From: Bifidobacterium mellis
Lineage (GTDB): Bacteria > Actinomycetota > Actinomycetes > Actinomycetales > Bifidobacteriaceae
Assembly (NCBI RefSeq): GCF_000967265.1
Contig: NZ_KQ033885.1
Coordinates: forward strand, 1,841,538 to 1,905,537
Direction of reading: 5' to 3'
DNA length: 64,000 nucleotides
Shown here: positions 26,516 through 34,875 of the stretch, one piece after another
Numbering within the stretch: position 1 is the stretch's first letter
Layout of the letters: the number at the start of each line of letters is the position of its first letter
Translations under genes and position numbers: made by a program
The notes under the pieces: model-generated
What the model was told of the DNA's origin: nothing
Seen by the model: only the letters and a program-made list of their open reading frames with translations
Database searches by the model: none

Positions 26516-27964
26516 TCAGTCCTCATCCTCAGCCACGCGGGAGTGGCTGTAGATCATCTTCATGGAGCAGATGAAGAGCACCAGGCCCAGCAGGATGATG
26601 ACGCCACCGATCATGAAGACATTGGCGTAGGTCGAAGCCAGGCCCTGCGCGGTGCCGGCCAGGCTGCCCGAACCCATGGATCCGTTGGCCATGAGCTGCC
26701 CGAAGAGGGCGACGCCGACAGAGCCGGTGATGGCCTGCAGGAGGTCGTTGAAGCCGAGCACACGGCCGGACTCCTCAGGAGCCACGGTCAGGGTCGCGGT
26801 GTCAACGATGGGCTGGTAGAAGAAGGAGGTGCCGAAGTAGTAGATGCAGGGCGCCACAGCCAGGGCCCAGATCTTGCCGGCGGGAATCAGGAAGGCGATG
26901 GCGATCAGGCCGCCGCCCATGCAGGCCAGAGCCAGGATGACCGAAGCCTTGCGCCCGATCTTCTGAATGATGGGCCCGGCAGCGAATCCCATGATGCCGG
27001 CCAGGATGATGGACCAGACCAGCAGGTTGGAGACCTTGGAGGAGTCGATGCCGTACACGTTCAGACCAATGGCGTTGACGCCCGCGTTCAGGGTGTAGCT
27101 GAAGAAGTAGCCGACGAAGATGACGGTCATAGTCATGGCGAAGGCCGGGTTGGTCAGCATCTTCGGAGTGATGAAGGGGTTGCTGGCCTTGTTGACATAG
27201 ACCAGGAAGGCCACCAGGGTCACGATGCAGGCAATGCCCCAGCCCCAGTTGATGTCGGTGAAGAACATGGTCACCGAAGCGGCGAACAGTCCGATCAGCG
27301 TGAAGCCGATTCCGTCGATCTTGACGCCAGCGGCATGCTGGTCGGGCAGGTTCTTGGCCAGGACGGGAATGAAGAAGACGGCCAGGATGCCCACGCCGAA
27401 GAGCCAGCGCCAGTCGAGCAGGGTCATGTAGCCGGCCAGGAAGACTCCCAGGGCGGCGGCGAAGCGGAAGACCGCGACGAAGACACCGTACCAGAGCACG
27501 CGCTTCTTTTTCTCCACATACTTGGAGACCAGAACCAGGAAGATGGATCCGGAAACCTGCCAGCCGGCCGACTGCACCACGCGGGCGGCGATGACGATCC
27601 AGATGCTGAAGGTGCCGAAGCATCCCAGAATCGATCCCAGCACGAAGACAATCGTGCCCAGGATCATCATCTTCTTCAGGGAGACGAAATCGCCCAGGGA
27701 GCCGTAGATGACGCAGACGATTCCCAGGATGATGCCGGGCAGCGAGGTGATCAGCGGAGCCAGATTGGCCTGGTTGAGCTGCTTGCCGATGTTCACGTAG
27801 ATCATGCCGAAGGCCTGCTGCTGGAGCACGCCCAGGGTGAAGATGATCAGGACCACCGGGATGGCCACGCGGGCCATCTTGTTCATTTTCGCGAACTCGG
27901 GAGTCCCCTCCTCGGGAACGGGTATGCCGTTCTTCTGCTCCTCGGAGACAGTTGACTCACTCAT
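26516..27964 (-). CDS. MFS transporter of the nucleoside-salvage operon
   Basis: 482-residue DHA2-like major facilitator with about 14 hydrophobic segments. LVVQ-type loops seen are GSLGDFVSLKKMM after helix 2 and RVVQSAGWQVSGS in helix 4. The ATG at 27964 (MSESTVSEEQ) is chosen for its AAGGAAA site; the frame is open for 33 more codons upstream but these overlap the nucleoside hydrolase gene. Last gene of a minus-strand run with an ECF importer and nucleoside hydrolase. It may move a nucleoside, nucleobase or pentose in or out; direction and substrate are inference. Confidence 0.85.
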   Translation of the reverse strand: MSESTVSEEQKNGIPVPEEGTPEFAKMNKMARVAIPVVLIIFTLGVLQQQAFGMIYVNIGKQLNQANLAPLITSLPGIILGIVCVIYGSLGDFVSLKKMMILGTIVFVLGSILGCFGTFSIWIVIAARVVQSAGWQVSGSIFLVLVSKYVEKKKRVLWYGVFVAVFRFAAALGVFLAGYMTLLDWRWLFGVGILAVFFIPVLAKNLPDQHAAGVKIDGIGFTLIGLFAASVTMFFTDINWGWGIACIVTLVAFLVYVNKASNPFITPKMLTNPAFAMTMTVIFVGYFFSYTLNAGVNAIGLNVYGIDSSKVSNLLVWSIILAGIMGFAAGPIIQKIGRKASVILALACMGGGLIAIAFLIPAGKIWALAVAPCIYYFGTSFFYQPIVDTATLTVAPEESGRVLGFNDLLQAITGSVGVALFGQLMANGSMGSGSLAGTAQGLASTYANVFMIGGVIILLGLVLFICSMKMIYSHSRVAEDED

Positions 27965-28004
27965 TTTTTCCTTAGTTTCCTTTCGGTTCTTCTCAATGCG
28001 GAAG

Positions 28005-28928
28005 CTACTGGCGGCGGACCCGGCCGACCCTGTCGACAAAGGCGGAGCGGAATCCATCCACATCCACGTCCACGCAGACGCTGGCGTTGGCCTTGCCGCC
28101 GAGGATGCCGTCGTAATCGACTACCGTGGCGCCCAAGGTGAGCGGGCTGGAGATCTCGACATCCACAAAGGCCTCGCGCATGGTGAACAAGTCGGGCTGA
28201 AGCAGGACCATGGCGGCGGAGGGGTCATACATCTTGATTCCCTCCTCGATATGTCCGCCGTCGTAGGACCGGAAGAGGGAGGCGACCATGCCGCCCACTT
28301 CGCCGGCTGCGTCCAGGTCGTCCAGATCGCCGGCGACCAGATGGGCCTTGCGACCGATGTCCAGGCCAACCATGGTCACAGGCAGCCCGCTACGGAAGAC
28401 CATCCTGGCAGCCTCAGGATCGACGGAGATGTTGAACTCGCCATAGACCCCGATGTTGCCGCGTCCGGTGGAGCCTCCCATCATGACGATCCGATCGATG
28501 TGGTCCTTGACCTCCGGGAAGGTGGCCAGCAGCAGGGCGATATTGGTCAGAGGGCCCAAGGTCAGGATGGTGACTGGCTCATCGCTCTCCAGAAGCACCC
28601 GCCGCTCCTCCAGGACCGCATTGTTCTCGGTCAGCAGGCTGGTGTCCGGCTCAGGAAAGACGAATGACCCCATCCCCGACTTGCCGTGGGCTTCGGTGGC
28701 GAATCTGTTGTCACGCATGAGCGGGGCCGCCGCGCCACGGGCCACGGGGATGCGCCGGCCCAGGAAGGTCAGCAGCTTCAGGGCATTGTTGGTGGTGTGG
28801 CCGATGCCCACATTGCCGGACACCGAGGCTATCAGCCTGATGTCGAAGCCGGGCTCGTCGACCAGCATCGTAATGGCCGCGGCATCATCGATGCCAGGGT
28901 CCGTGTCGATGATCAGTGGTCTGGTCAT
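28005..28928 (-). CDS. Inosine-uridine-preferring nucleoside hydrolase family protein
   Basis: 307-residue hydrolase that splits ribonucleosides into base and ribose. The calcium/active-site motif DTDPGIDDAAAI opens the protein. LTLGPLTNIALLL and MMGGSTGRGN follow, then EFNISVDPEAA and the late MYDPSAAMVL, all diagnostic. The ATG at 28928 has GGAG 6 bases before it; the longer open frame upstream overlaps the ECF ATPase end and is not needed. It lies 34 bases after the ECF genes, so the importer probably supplies its nucleoside, and the divergent ribokinase fusion could phosphorylate the ribose released. Confidence 0.94.
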   Translation of the reverse strand: MTRPLIIDTDPGIDDAAAITMLVDEPGFDIRLIASVSGNVGIGHTTNNALKLLTFLGRRIPVARGAAAPLMRDNRFATEAHGKSGMGSFVFPEPDTSLLTENNAVLEERRVLLESDEPVTILTLGPLTNIALLLATFPEVKDHIDRIVMMGGSTGRGNIGVYGEFNISVDPEAARMVFRSGLPVTMVGLDIGRKAHLVAGDLDDLDAAGEVGGMVASLFRSYDGGHIEEGIKMYDPSAAMVLLQPDLFTMREAFVDVEISSPLTLGATVVDYDGILGGKANASVCVDVDVDGFRSAFVDRVGRVRRQ

Positions 28929-28962
28929 TGCTTCACTCCTTTTGCTCTTGTCGTATCCAAAC

Positions 28963-29781
28963 TCAAATTCCTGCCCCCGCTTTGGCCCGCCGGGCCGCAT
29001 CGACAAAGGCAGAGACGGTGAAGACCGGGCCCTCCAACCCGACCTGCCGGGCCACCCGGGTGATGGGCGGAGGCGTCACATAGGCCTGCTTGAGCACATC
29101 CTCCCGGGCGAAGACCTCCTCGCGGCTGCCATCCAGCAGGACCCGGCCATGTTGCATGAGCACGACCCTGGGGAAGTTGCGGGTGACGAACTTCATGTCG
29201 TGGGAAATCGTGATGCAGAGCCTGCCTTGGTCCCGCAGCCGGGCGATGATGGCAGCCAGCCGATCATTGCCGGCCTTGTCCTGCCCGCATGTGGGCTCGT
29301 CGAAGACCACGGCACCCGTATCCATCATGAGGACCGAACCGATGGCACAGAACTTCTTCTCGGTGGGACTCAGGTCGAAAGGATGATCGTCCAGCCGGTC
29401 CGCCAGGCCCACCAACCCAGCCACCTGCTCCATACGTCGCCCTATCAGATCCTGATCGAACCCCAGCTGCCGGGGACCGAACTCGAATTCCTTACGCACG
29501 CTGTCCAGAAAGAGCTGATCGTCGGGATTCTGGAAGACGTACCCCACCTTTCGGGCCCACTGGGCCGTGTCCGCCGTAGCCAGATCGACGCCGTCGATCA
29601 GTATCCGGCCGTTGGTCGGCCTGAGGATGCCGTTCAGATGCTTGGCCAGGGTGGTCTTGCCAGCGCCGTTCTGACCAATCAGCGCCACGGGCCGATCACC
29701 TTCGAGGGTCAGGTCCACTCCGTCCAGGGCACGATGGCCATGCGGGTAGACATACTCCAGATGCTCCAGGTCGAGCCTCAT
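28963..29781 (-). CDS. ECF transporter ATPase A' with atypical signature motif
   Basis: 272-residue ATPase, second of two in the ECF module. Walker A GQNGAGKTT, Q-loop VFQNPDDQLFLD, Walker B GAVVFDEPTCGQD and switch TISHDMKF are intact. The signature that should read LSGGQ is DLSPTEKKF. Its partner keeps LSGGQVQR, so only one of the two composite ATP sites has the canonical signature. The first codon overlaps the stop of the other ATPase by 4 bases. The change may be a lineage feature of this subgroup rather than damage, as the rest is well kept. Confidence 0.92.
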   Translation of the reverse strand: MRLDLEHLEYVYPHGHRALDGVDLTLEGDRPVALIGQNGAGKTTLAKHLNGILRPTNGRILIDGVDLATADTAQWARKVGYVFQNPDDQLFLDSVRKEFEFGPRQLGFDQDLIGRRMEQVAGLVGLADRLDDHPFDLSPTEKKFCAIGSVLMMDTGAVVFDEPTCGQDKAGNDRLAAIIARLRDQGRLCITISHDMKFVTRNFPRVVLMQHGRVLLDGSREEVFAREDVLKQAYVTPPPITRVARQVGLEGPVFTVSAFVDAARRAKAGAGI

Positions 29782-30626
29782 CGCAGCGCCTCCCGAATCA
29801 TGCCTACCGCCTGGTCCTCGCGTACGGGCAGATCCGACAGGTCGAATCCTGCGTCCTCCAGACCTCTGCCGAGCTTGACGTAGTCCGGTATGTCAATCCT
29901 CCACTTCTCGGCATCGGGATCGGTGAAGACCTCCTCGGGTGTTCCCAGGGCGCGGACCCGGCCTGCACCCAGGACCATGACCTGGTCGGCGCATCGGGCG
30001 ACCCGCTCCATATCGTGATCGACCATGACTACGGTGATCCCCTCCTGGTTGAGCCGCTTGACAATGTCGAAGATCTCCTCGCTGCCAAGCGGGTCCAGCT
30101 GGGCCGTGCATTCGTCCAGGACCAGGATGTCCGGCTCCATGATCAAGGTCGAGCCAAGGGCCACCCGCTGCACCTGTCCGCCGGAAAGCTCCAGGGGGTT
30201 CTTGTCGAGCAGGTCCTCGATATGCATAAGAGCAGCCACCCGGGCCACCTTGGCATGCATGGTTTCACGTGAAACCCCATGATTGCCCAGCCCGAAGGCC
30301 AGTTCCTCGGCCACGGTCCCTGCCGTATAGGAAAGCTGATTGAAGGGATTCTGAAAGACCAGGCCCACATGTCTGGACAGATCGGCAATGGTCGAAGCGG
30401 CTACGTCCCTGTCCTCGATCCGGACGCTTCCCCTGGATTTGCCTACAAAATAGTGCGGAATCAGACCGACCAGGGCATTGCACAGGGTCGATTTGCCCGA
30501 CCCGTTGGCTCCGACGATACAGAAGAAGCTGCCCTGCTCAACGCTGAAACTCACCCGCTTCAAGGTGGTCCGATTGGCGTCACGGTATCTGAAGGAGAAG
30601 TCGTCCACTCGTATGACCTCGGTCAT
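29778..30626 (-). CDS. ECF transporter ATPase A
   Basis: 282-residue ATPase with Walker A GANGSGKST, Q-loop VFQNPFNQL, signature LSGGQVQRVALG, Walker B ILVLDECTAQLDP (Glu replaced in part: DEC where DEP is usual, catalytic Glu kept) and MVDHDMER. The ATG at 30626 is chosen because GGGAGG is 6 bases before it and it overlaps the T-component stop by 4 bases; the frame runs 18 codons further upstream without a site. Works with A' and the T protein to power the S component. Confidence 0.93.
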   Translation of the reverse strand: MTEVIRVDDFSFRYRDANRTTLKRVSFSVEQGSFFCIVGANGSGKSTLCNALVGLIPHYFVGKSRGSVRIEDRDVAASTIADLSRHVGLVFQNPFNQLSYTAGTVAEELAFGLGNHGVSRETMHAKVARVAALMHIEDLLDKNPLELSGGQVQRVALGSTLIMEPDILVLDECTAQLDPLGSEEIFDIVKRLNQEGITVVMVDHDMERVARCADQVMVLGAGRVRALGTPEEVFTDPDAEKWRIDIPDYVKLGRGLEDAGFDLSDLPVREDQAVGMIREALR

Positions 30627-31441
30627 GCCCGACCTCCCCACTGGATTGCCAGGGTGATCAGCCCAGTGCGCGAGAGGCAACCGAGCACCAGGGCCAGCAC
30701 CAAAAACACGGTGAACAGGATGGTCACCACGGTGTCACTGCGCCGCCAGACCACCTCAAGGTAGCTGGTCTGCCGCACCCCCCGGATGCCGAATCCCCGG
30801 GTCTCCAGGGTCATCCCGCGCTCCTGCGAATCCGTCAGGGAAGAAAGGACAACCGGCCCAAGCAGGGGCAAGAAGGCCCGCACCCGGGAAATCAGGCTGC
30901 CGCCAGTCTCCAGGCCACGTGCATGCTGGGACTGCTCAATGATCGCAATCCTGCGCTGCATCTGCGGGACCACATTCAGGCTGGCCAGGATCAGGTAGCC
31001 TATCTTCGATGGAACGCCGATCTGTGTCAGAGCCGCAACCAGGCGACCCATGTAGGTGGTTTTATTGGTCAGGTAGAAAGACCCCAGGAAGACCAAAAGT
31101 GTCACTACGATTCTGGCCGCATAGAGGCTGCCTTCGAGGCCCACTTGGGCGAATCCCAGGTCAAAAATGACCCTGGTATTCCTCGGGCTGTAGCACCCCT
31201 GGATGAACAGCAACATGAGCGTGACGGGAATGCCAAACCCAAGCATGACCCCGGAAAAGGGCCTGAGCACCCGAGCCAGGGCCGCTGCGATAAAAAGCGC
31301 GACGATAATCCCCAGGCCCAGAGTGAAGTCCGGCCAGACCAAGGTCGCCAGGCCCAAGGAGCACACGCCGACGATCTTGGCCATGGGATGCATGCGGGCC
31401 AGTGGAGAATCAGGAATCCGGTTCGAAGCAGGGCCAGGCAT
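30623..31441 (-). CDS. ECF transporter transmembrane T component
   Basis: 272-residue EcfT protein with about five to six helices and the two cytoplasmic coupling motifs with ARG/TRG cores (QHARGLETGG and LETRGFG) that dock onto the two ATPases. It starts at the last base of the S gene stop (TGATG arrangement), so the four ECF genes are tightly coupled. Couples ATP hydrolysis to toppling of the S component in the membrane. Confidence 0.93.
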   Translation of the reverse strand: MPGPASNRIPDSPLARMHPMAKIVGVCSLGLATLVWPDFTLGLGIIVALFIAAALARVLRPFSGVMLGFGIPVTLMLLFIQGCYSPRNTRVIFDLGFAQVGLEGSLYAARIVVTLLVFLGSFYLTNKTTYMGRLVAALTQIGVPSKIGYLILASLNVVPQMQRRIAIIEQSQHARGLETGGSLISRVRAFLPLLGPVVLSSLTDSQERGMTLETRGFGIRGVRQTSYLEVVWRRSDTVVTILFTVFLVLALVLGCLSRTGLITLAIQWGGRA

Positions 31442-32238
31442 CAGCGTTCAGACCTTTGGGTACGTTCACAGTCCAAGTCCGCTGGGTCGCCTGTCGATGG
31501 GTCCCGCTCAGATTCCATCGCGCCGTCGATCTTCCCCGGCCGTGCCGAACTCTCCCGACTGGACGCCCCAGTCGCTTCGCGTTCGTCCTCGTCTTCGTCC
31601 TCATCCAGGTCATCCAAATCGTCCAGTTCAACCTGGTTATCGCTGCTGTCCAGGGCGTACTGGCTCAGGAAGCGTTTGGGGATTCGTCGCACGATCACAT
31701 AAGCGATCAGGACGGTAATTCCCTTGTCAATCAGATTCTCCAGCATGGAGGAGGACAGCACCGAGATGACGATGTTCTTGACAGCCACCACAAGTGCAGC
31801 CGTGAGGACCGAGGTGCCGTTGACTCCGGTGGCACCTCCGTAGACGAACACGGTGATCAAAGAGGCGGTGACCGTGTTGACCAGGGCGCAGGCCAGCCAG
31901 ACCAGGACCACTCCCCATATCCGTTTGAAGAGCCCGGCCTTGACCATGTACCCAATCACCAGGCCACACAGAACACTGGAGAGCGCATAGGGCAGATAGA
32001 CCGGATTGGCCACCAGGGCGAGGAAGACGTTGGTCAGCAGCCCGCACAGGGCGGCCACCCAGGGGCCGGACAGACAGGCGATGACCGTGGTGCCGATCAT
32101 ATCCAGGAAGAGCGGCAGCTTGAGGGTAGAGCTCAGGGTCCCGCCGATGAGGTTGATGCCCACCGCGATGGGTATCAACACCAAGGATTTTGTCGAGAAC
32201 TGCGCAGTGATCCCTCTCCACAACGATCGCGCGCTCAT
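31441..32238 (-). CDS. ECF transporter substrate-binding S component with acidic tail
   Basis: 265 residues. The first roughly 190 form a six-helix membrane protein (LVLIPIAVGINLIGG, LPLFLDMIGTTVIACLSGPW, ALCGLLTNV), characteristic of S components. The last roughly 75 are cytoplasmic, highly charged and probably disordered, with an Asp/Glu run (VELDDLDDLDEDEDEDE) followed by Ser/Arg. That tail is not needed for the fold and is unusual. Substrate not recognised from sequence; the nucleoside hydrolase and ribokinase fusion beside it suggest a nucleoside or ribosylated compound. First gene of the operon, divergent from the fusion regulator. Confidence 0.85.
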   Translation of the reverse strand: MSARSLWRGITAQFSTKSLVLIPIAVGINLIGGTLSSTLKLPLFLDMIGTTVIACLSGPWVAALCGLLTNVFLALVANPVYLPYALSSVLCGLVIGYMVKAGLFKRIWGVVLVWLACALVNTVTASLITVFVYGGATGVNGTSVLTAALVVAVKNIVISVLSSSMLENLIDKGITVLIAYVIVRRIPKRFLSQYALDSSDNQVELDDLDDLDEDEDEDEREATGASSRESSARPGKIDGAMESERDPSTGDPADLDCERTQRSER

Positions 32239-32489
32239 AATCCGTACCGCCTTTGGTCCTTGAATGTCGATTTCTGCAGATGGCCGTCGCTCACAGCCAG
32301 ATCCGCATCACCGCTTTGAGAAACCACTTTAGTAAACAACTTTCATTGACAGAGACTATCAACAGCCGCATGGGGTGTCAAATGCGAAACCTCCGACGAC
32401 GATCCCTCAGGTAAGCTTGATTCGCTAGATCCAGCAGGTCGACAAAGCCGTTCGCCGGAGCTTCAGAGATGAGGAGGACAGGAAACCCC
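32239..32489. promoter_or_regulatory. Divergent control region between ECF operon and LacI-ribokinase fusion
   Basis: 251 bases. On the minus strand TTGACA (32375-32380 region) is followed after 17 bases by TAGTCT, a plausible ECF-operon promoter. A plus-strand TTGACA lies about 30 bases away. TTTAGTAAA at 32328-32336 sits in an AAACCACTTTAGTAAAC context that could be a LacI-type operator. Assignments are by eye. Confidence 0.4.
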
Positions 32490-34361
32490 ATGAACATCAA
32501 GGACATTGCTCAGCTTGCCGGCGTATCCACATCGACGGTCTCCAAGATTGTGAATCACAAGGACGCGAGCATCACAGCCGCCACGCGCGACAGGGTCCTC
32601 GAACTGGTCAGGAAGTACCACTACACGCCCTACGGATCCTCCAAGCCCAGCACCACCACCTGGAGAATCGGGGTCCTGCTCAGTTCATCCATCTCCATGG
32701 ACTCCACCTTGGACGGGATCATCCAGCAGGCACAGAAGTCGGGGTACGGCACCCTGGTTTTCAACAGCTACGGCGATCATGACCAGGAGGAACGCAACAT
32801 CCTGGCCGCTCTGGAGCATCGGGTGGATGGCATGGTCTGGGAGCCGATCGACCAGACAAGCCTGGCCTTGAAAAGCAGGATCGAGGCAGGAGGAATCCCC
32901 GAACTCACCATTGGACCCCTGGGAGACGACCGGGCCGCACTCATGCCCTACGAGGAGGCTGCCTACAGTCTTACTGAAGAGCTGATCAAGCGCCATCACA
33001 CCAGCATCGCCTGTCTGCTCTCGCCGGGCCGACGGACCCAGAGCTTCCTGCACGGTTATCGTCGCTGCTTGTTCGACCACAACCTCCAGTACCATACCGA
33101 CATGGTCCTGGAAACCATCGGTGAGGACCTGACCCGGGTCCTGGAGAACCGGCAGGTCACCGGAGTCGTGGCATCCCACTACCACCACGCCCTGGAATTC
33201 CTCCAATTCGCCGAATCCATGCATTACCGCCTGCCCCAGGACCTCTCCCTGGTCTCCCTGATGAACGACACCAACGTGCATCTGCGCTACCCGGGCAGCC
33301 CGGAGATATCGTCCTACGTCATGCGCAATGCCGATTTTGGCGCCTACCTGTGCCGACGAATCATCCGCTCCATCGAGCATGAGTCCGGTCCAAGCGAGAC
33401 CTTCGAGCACGTCTTCACCCTGGACGGCGAGAAGACCGTCGGTCGGCCCCCGGACCAACAATGCAAAAAGATCGTGGTGGTCGGCAGCATCAACGTGGAC
33501 ACCTACCTGACCGCCCCCAGCCTGCCCAAGGCGGGTATGACCACCACGACCAGAAACTTCGCCTCCACACCTGGGGGCAAGGCCACCAACCAGGCTGTAG
33601 GCGTAGCCAGACTGCAGCATCAGGTTTCCCTGATCGGCAATGTCGGCAGTGATCCGGCTGCAGACTACATTTACAAAACGATGAGGCAAGCCCATGTGGA
33701 TGCCTCTGGTGTGCGCAGAGTCAGCGGGGCAGACACGGGCAAAGCCTATATCTTCGTCGACAGCAAGGGCGAGTCGATGATCTCCCTGGTGGCGGGCGCC
33801 AACGAATCCCTGACCCCGGACGACATCACCGAGCGCGACCAGATCTTCAGAAACACCGGCTACTGCCTGATCCAAACAGAGATCCCCATGGACACTGTCG
33901 CCGAGGCCTGCAGAACGGCCAAGCGCCACCAGGCCGCCACCATCGTCAAACCGTCATCCTGCGACCACCTGCCTGAAGACCTGCTGCCTTCAATTGACAT
34001 CCTGATCCCGAATCTCAACGAGCTGAACACCCTGATACCCGGACCAGAATCCGTGATAGACAAGGCGAAACGGTTCATCGACGGCGGGGTGGGTAAGGTC
34101 ATCATCACCCTGGGCGAGCGCGGCTGCACCCTGGTCACTGCCAGCGATCACCAGGACTTCCCAGCCCACGAGACCCGAACAATCGACGACACCGGCGCCA
34201 GCGATGCCTTCATCAGCGCCCTGGCCGCCTATCTGTGCAACGGATGCTCCCTGGACAAAGCCGCTCACATCGCCAATCTGGCCGCGGGCTTCAGCGTCGC
34301 CCACGAAGGTGTCATCCCCTCCCTGATCAACCGCCGCCAGCTGGAGGGCCTGATCGACTGA
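32490..34361 (+). CDS. LacI-family regulator fused to ribokinase
   Basis: One 623-residue chain. Residues 1-330 are a full LacI regulator: helix-turn-helix IKDIAQLAGVSTSTVSKIVN, hinge YHYTPYGSS and an effector domain. Residues about 335-620 are a PfkB-family ribokinase: GSINVDTYL, STPGGKATNQAVG, and DDTGASDAFISALA, where Asp is the expected catalytic base. No stop or shift lies between them. The ATG at 32490 is preferred to the one at 32469 because AGGAGG stands about 12 bases before it. Divergent from ECF and nucleoside-hydrolase genes, it could sense ribose or a nucleoside, control uptake and phosphorylate the sugar (inference). Similar fusions are known in bifidobacterial genomes. Confidence 0.92.
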   Translation: MNIKDIAQLAGVSTSTVSKIVNHKDASITAATRDRVLELVRKYHYTPYGSSKPSTTTWRIGVLLSSSISMDSTLDGIIQQAQKSGYGTLVFNSYGDHDQEERNILAALEHRVDGMVWEPIDQTSLALKSRIEAGGIPELTIGPLGDDRAALMPYEEAAYSLTEELIKRHHTSIACLLSPGRRTQSFLHGYRRCLFDHNLQYHTDMVLETIGEDLTRVLENRQVTGVVASHYHHALEFLQFAESMHYRLPQDLSLVSLMNDTNVHLRYPGSPEISSYVMRNADFGAYLCRRIIRSIEHESGPSETFEHVFTLDGEKTVGRPPDQQCKKIVVVGSINVDTYLTAPSLPKAGMTTTTRNFASTPGGKATNQAVGVARLQHQVSLIGNVGSDPAADYIYKTMRQAHVDASGVRRVSGADTGKAYIFVDSKGESMISLVAGANESLTPDDITERDQIFRNTGYCLIQTEIPMDTVAEACRTAKRHQAATIVKPSSCDHLPEDLLPSIDILIPNLNELNTLIPGPESVIDKAKRFIDGGVGKVIITLGERGCTLVTASDHQDFPAHETRTIDDTGASDAFISALAAYLCNGCSLDKAAHIANLAAGFSVAHEGVIPSLINRRQLEGLID

Positions 34362-34875
34362 GCGGCCCAGGCACGAGACCGGTCGGAAGGCTGTGATTGT
34401 CCTAGGCCTTGCTCTGGCTCAAGCCGAACGTCCCCAGGTCCTCCGACTGCCGTGCCAATCATCAAGGTCTGCGGTCATGGCCCCGTCTCGGCCTTTTGGC
34501 GTGCATCGCCGGTCCAATCACTGCGGATTCCACAGCAGCTGTACCATTCGCCGTTACGCTGCTTCACATTGGCATATATTTACAACCATCGTGACGACCT
34601 CGCTGTTCTCATTGTTTGGCATGGTCCGACTTCATGTTTTCATCAACGCTGGATTCCGACGGGGCCGCACGTGCCCCATCACGATAGGCCTCTATAATTC
34701 TATGGGGCGCAGAATCCGGAATGGGGGCCATTGATGGCTGCAACTGTTCTGACTTCGGTGCCAACCGCAATACTGCTCATGGCCGCACAGAAACGTATCG
34801 TTGCGGAAGTTACAGCAGGTGCGATAAAGGACTGATCTCAAAGGTGAATCAACCAATTGAAAGGGTACCGAATCA
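34362..34875. other. 514-base stretch without a recognised gene
   Basis: I see no protein with a ribosome site and no tRNA fold. A TATAAT at 34693-34698 may be a -10 element for the GH31 gene, though no matching -35 is clear. A short GGGGC/GCCCC dyad lies at 34662-34678. Base composition is lower in GC toward the right end. Confidence 0.5.

Noticed and set aside
26543-27955. 470-codon plus-strand open frame opposite the MFS gene
   Set aside because: Asp/Gly/Gln/His-rich low-complexity translation, exactly antisense to a clear transporter and without a ribosome site; a codon-usage shadow.
28453-29883. 476-codon plus-strand open frame over the nucleoside hydrolase and ECF ATPase genes
   Set aside because: Spans two well-supported minus-strand genes and has no family features.
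32685-33929. 414-codon minus-strand open frame inside the LacI-ribokinase gene
   Set aside because: Antisense shadow of a clear two-domain protein; Gly/Val/His-rich without motifs.
34662-34678. GGGGC...GCCCC dyad considered as part of a tRNA or small RNA
   Set aside because: No cloverleaf can be drawn around it and no T-loop sequence is present.
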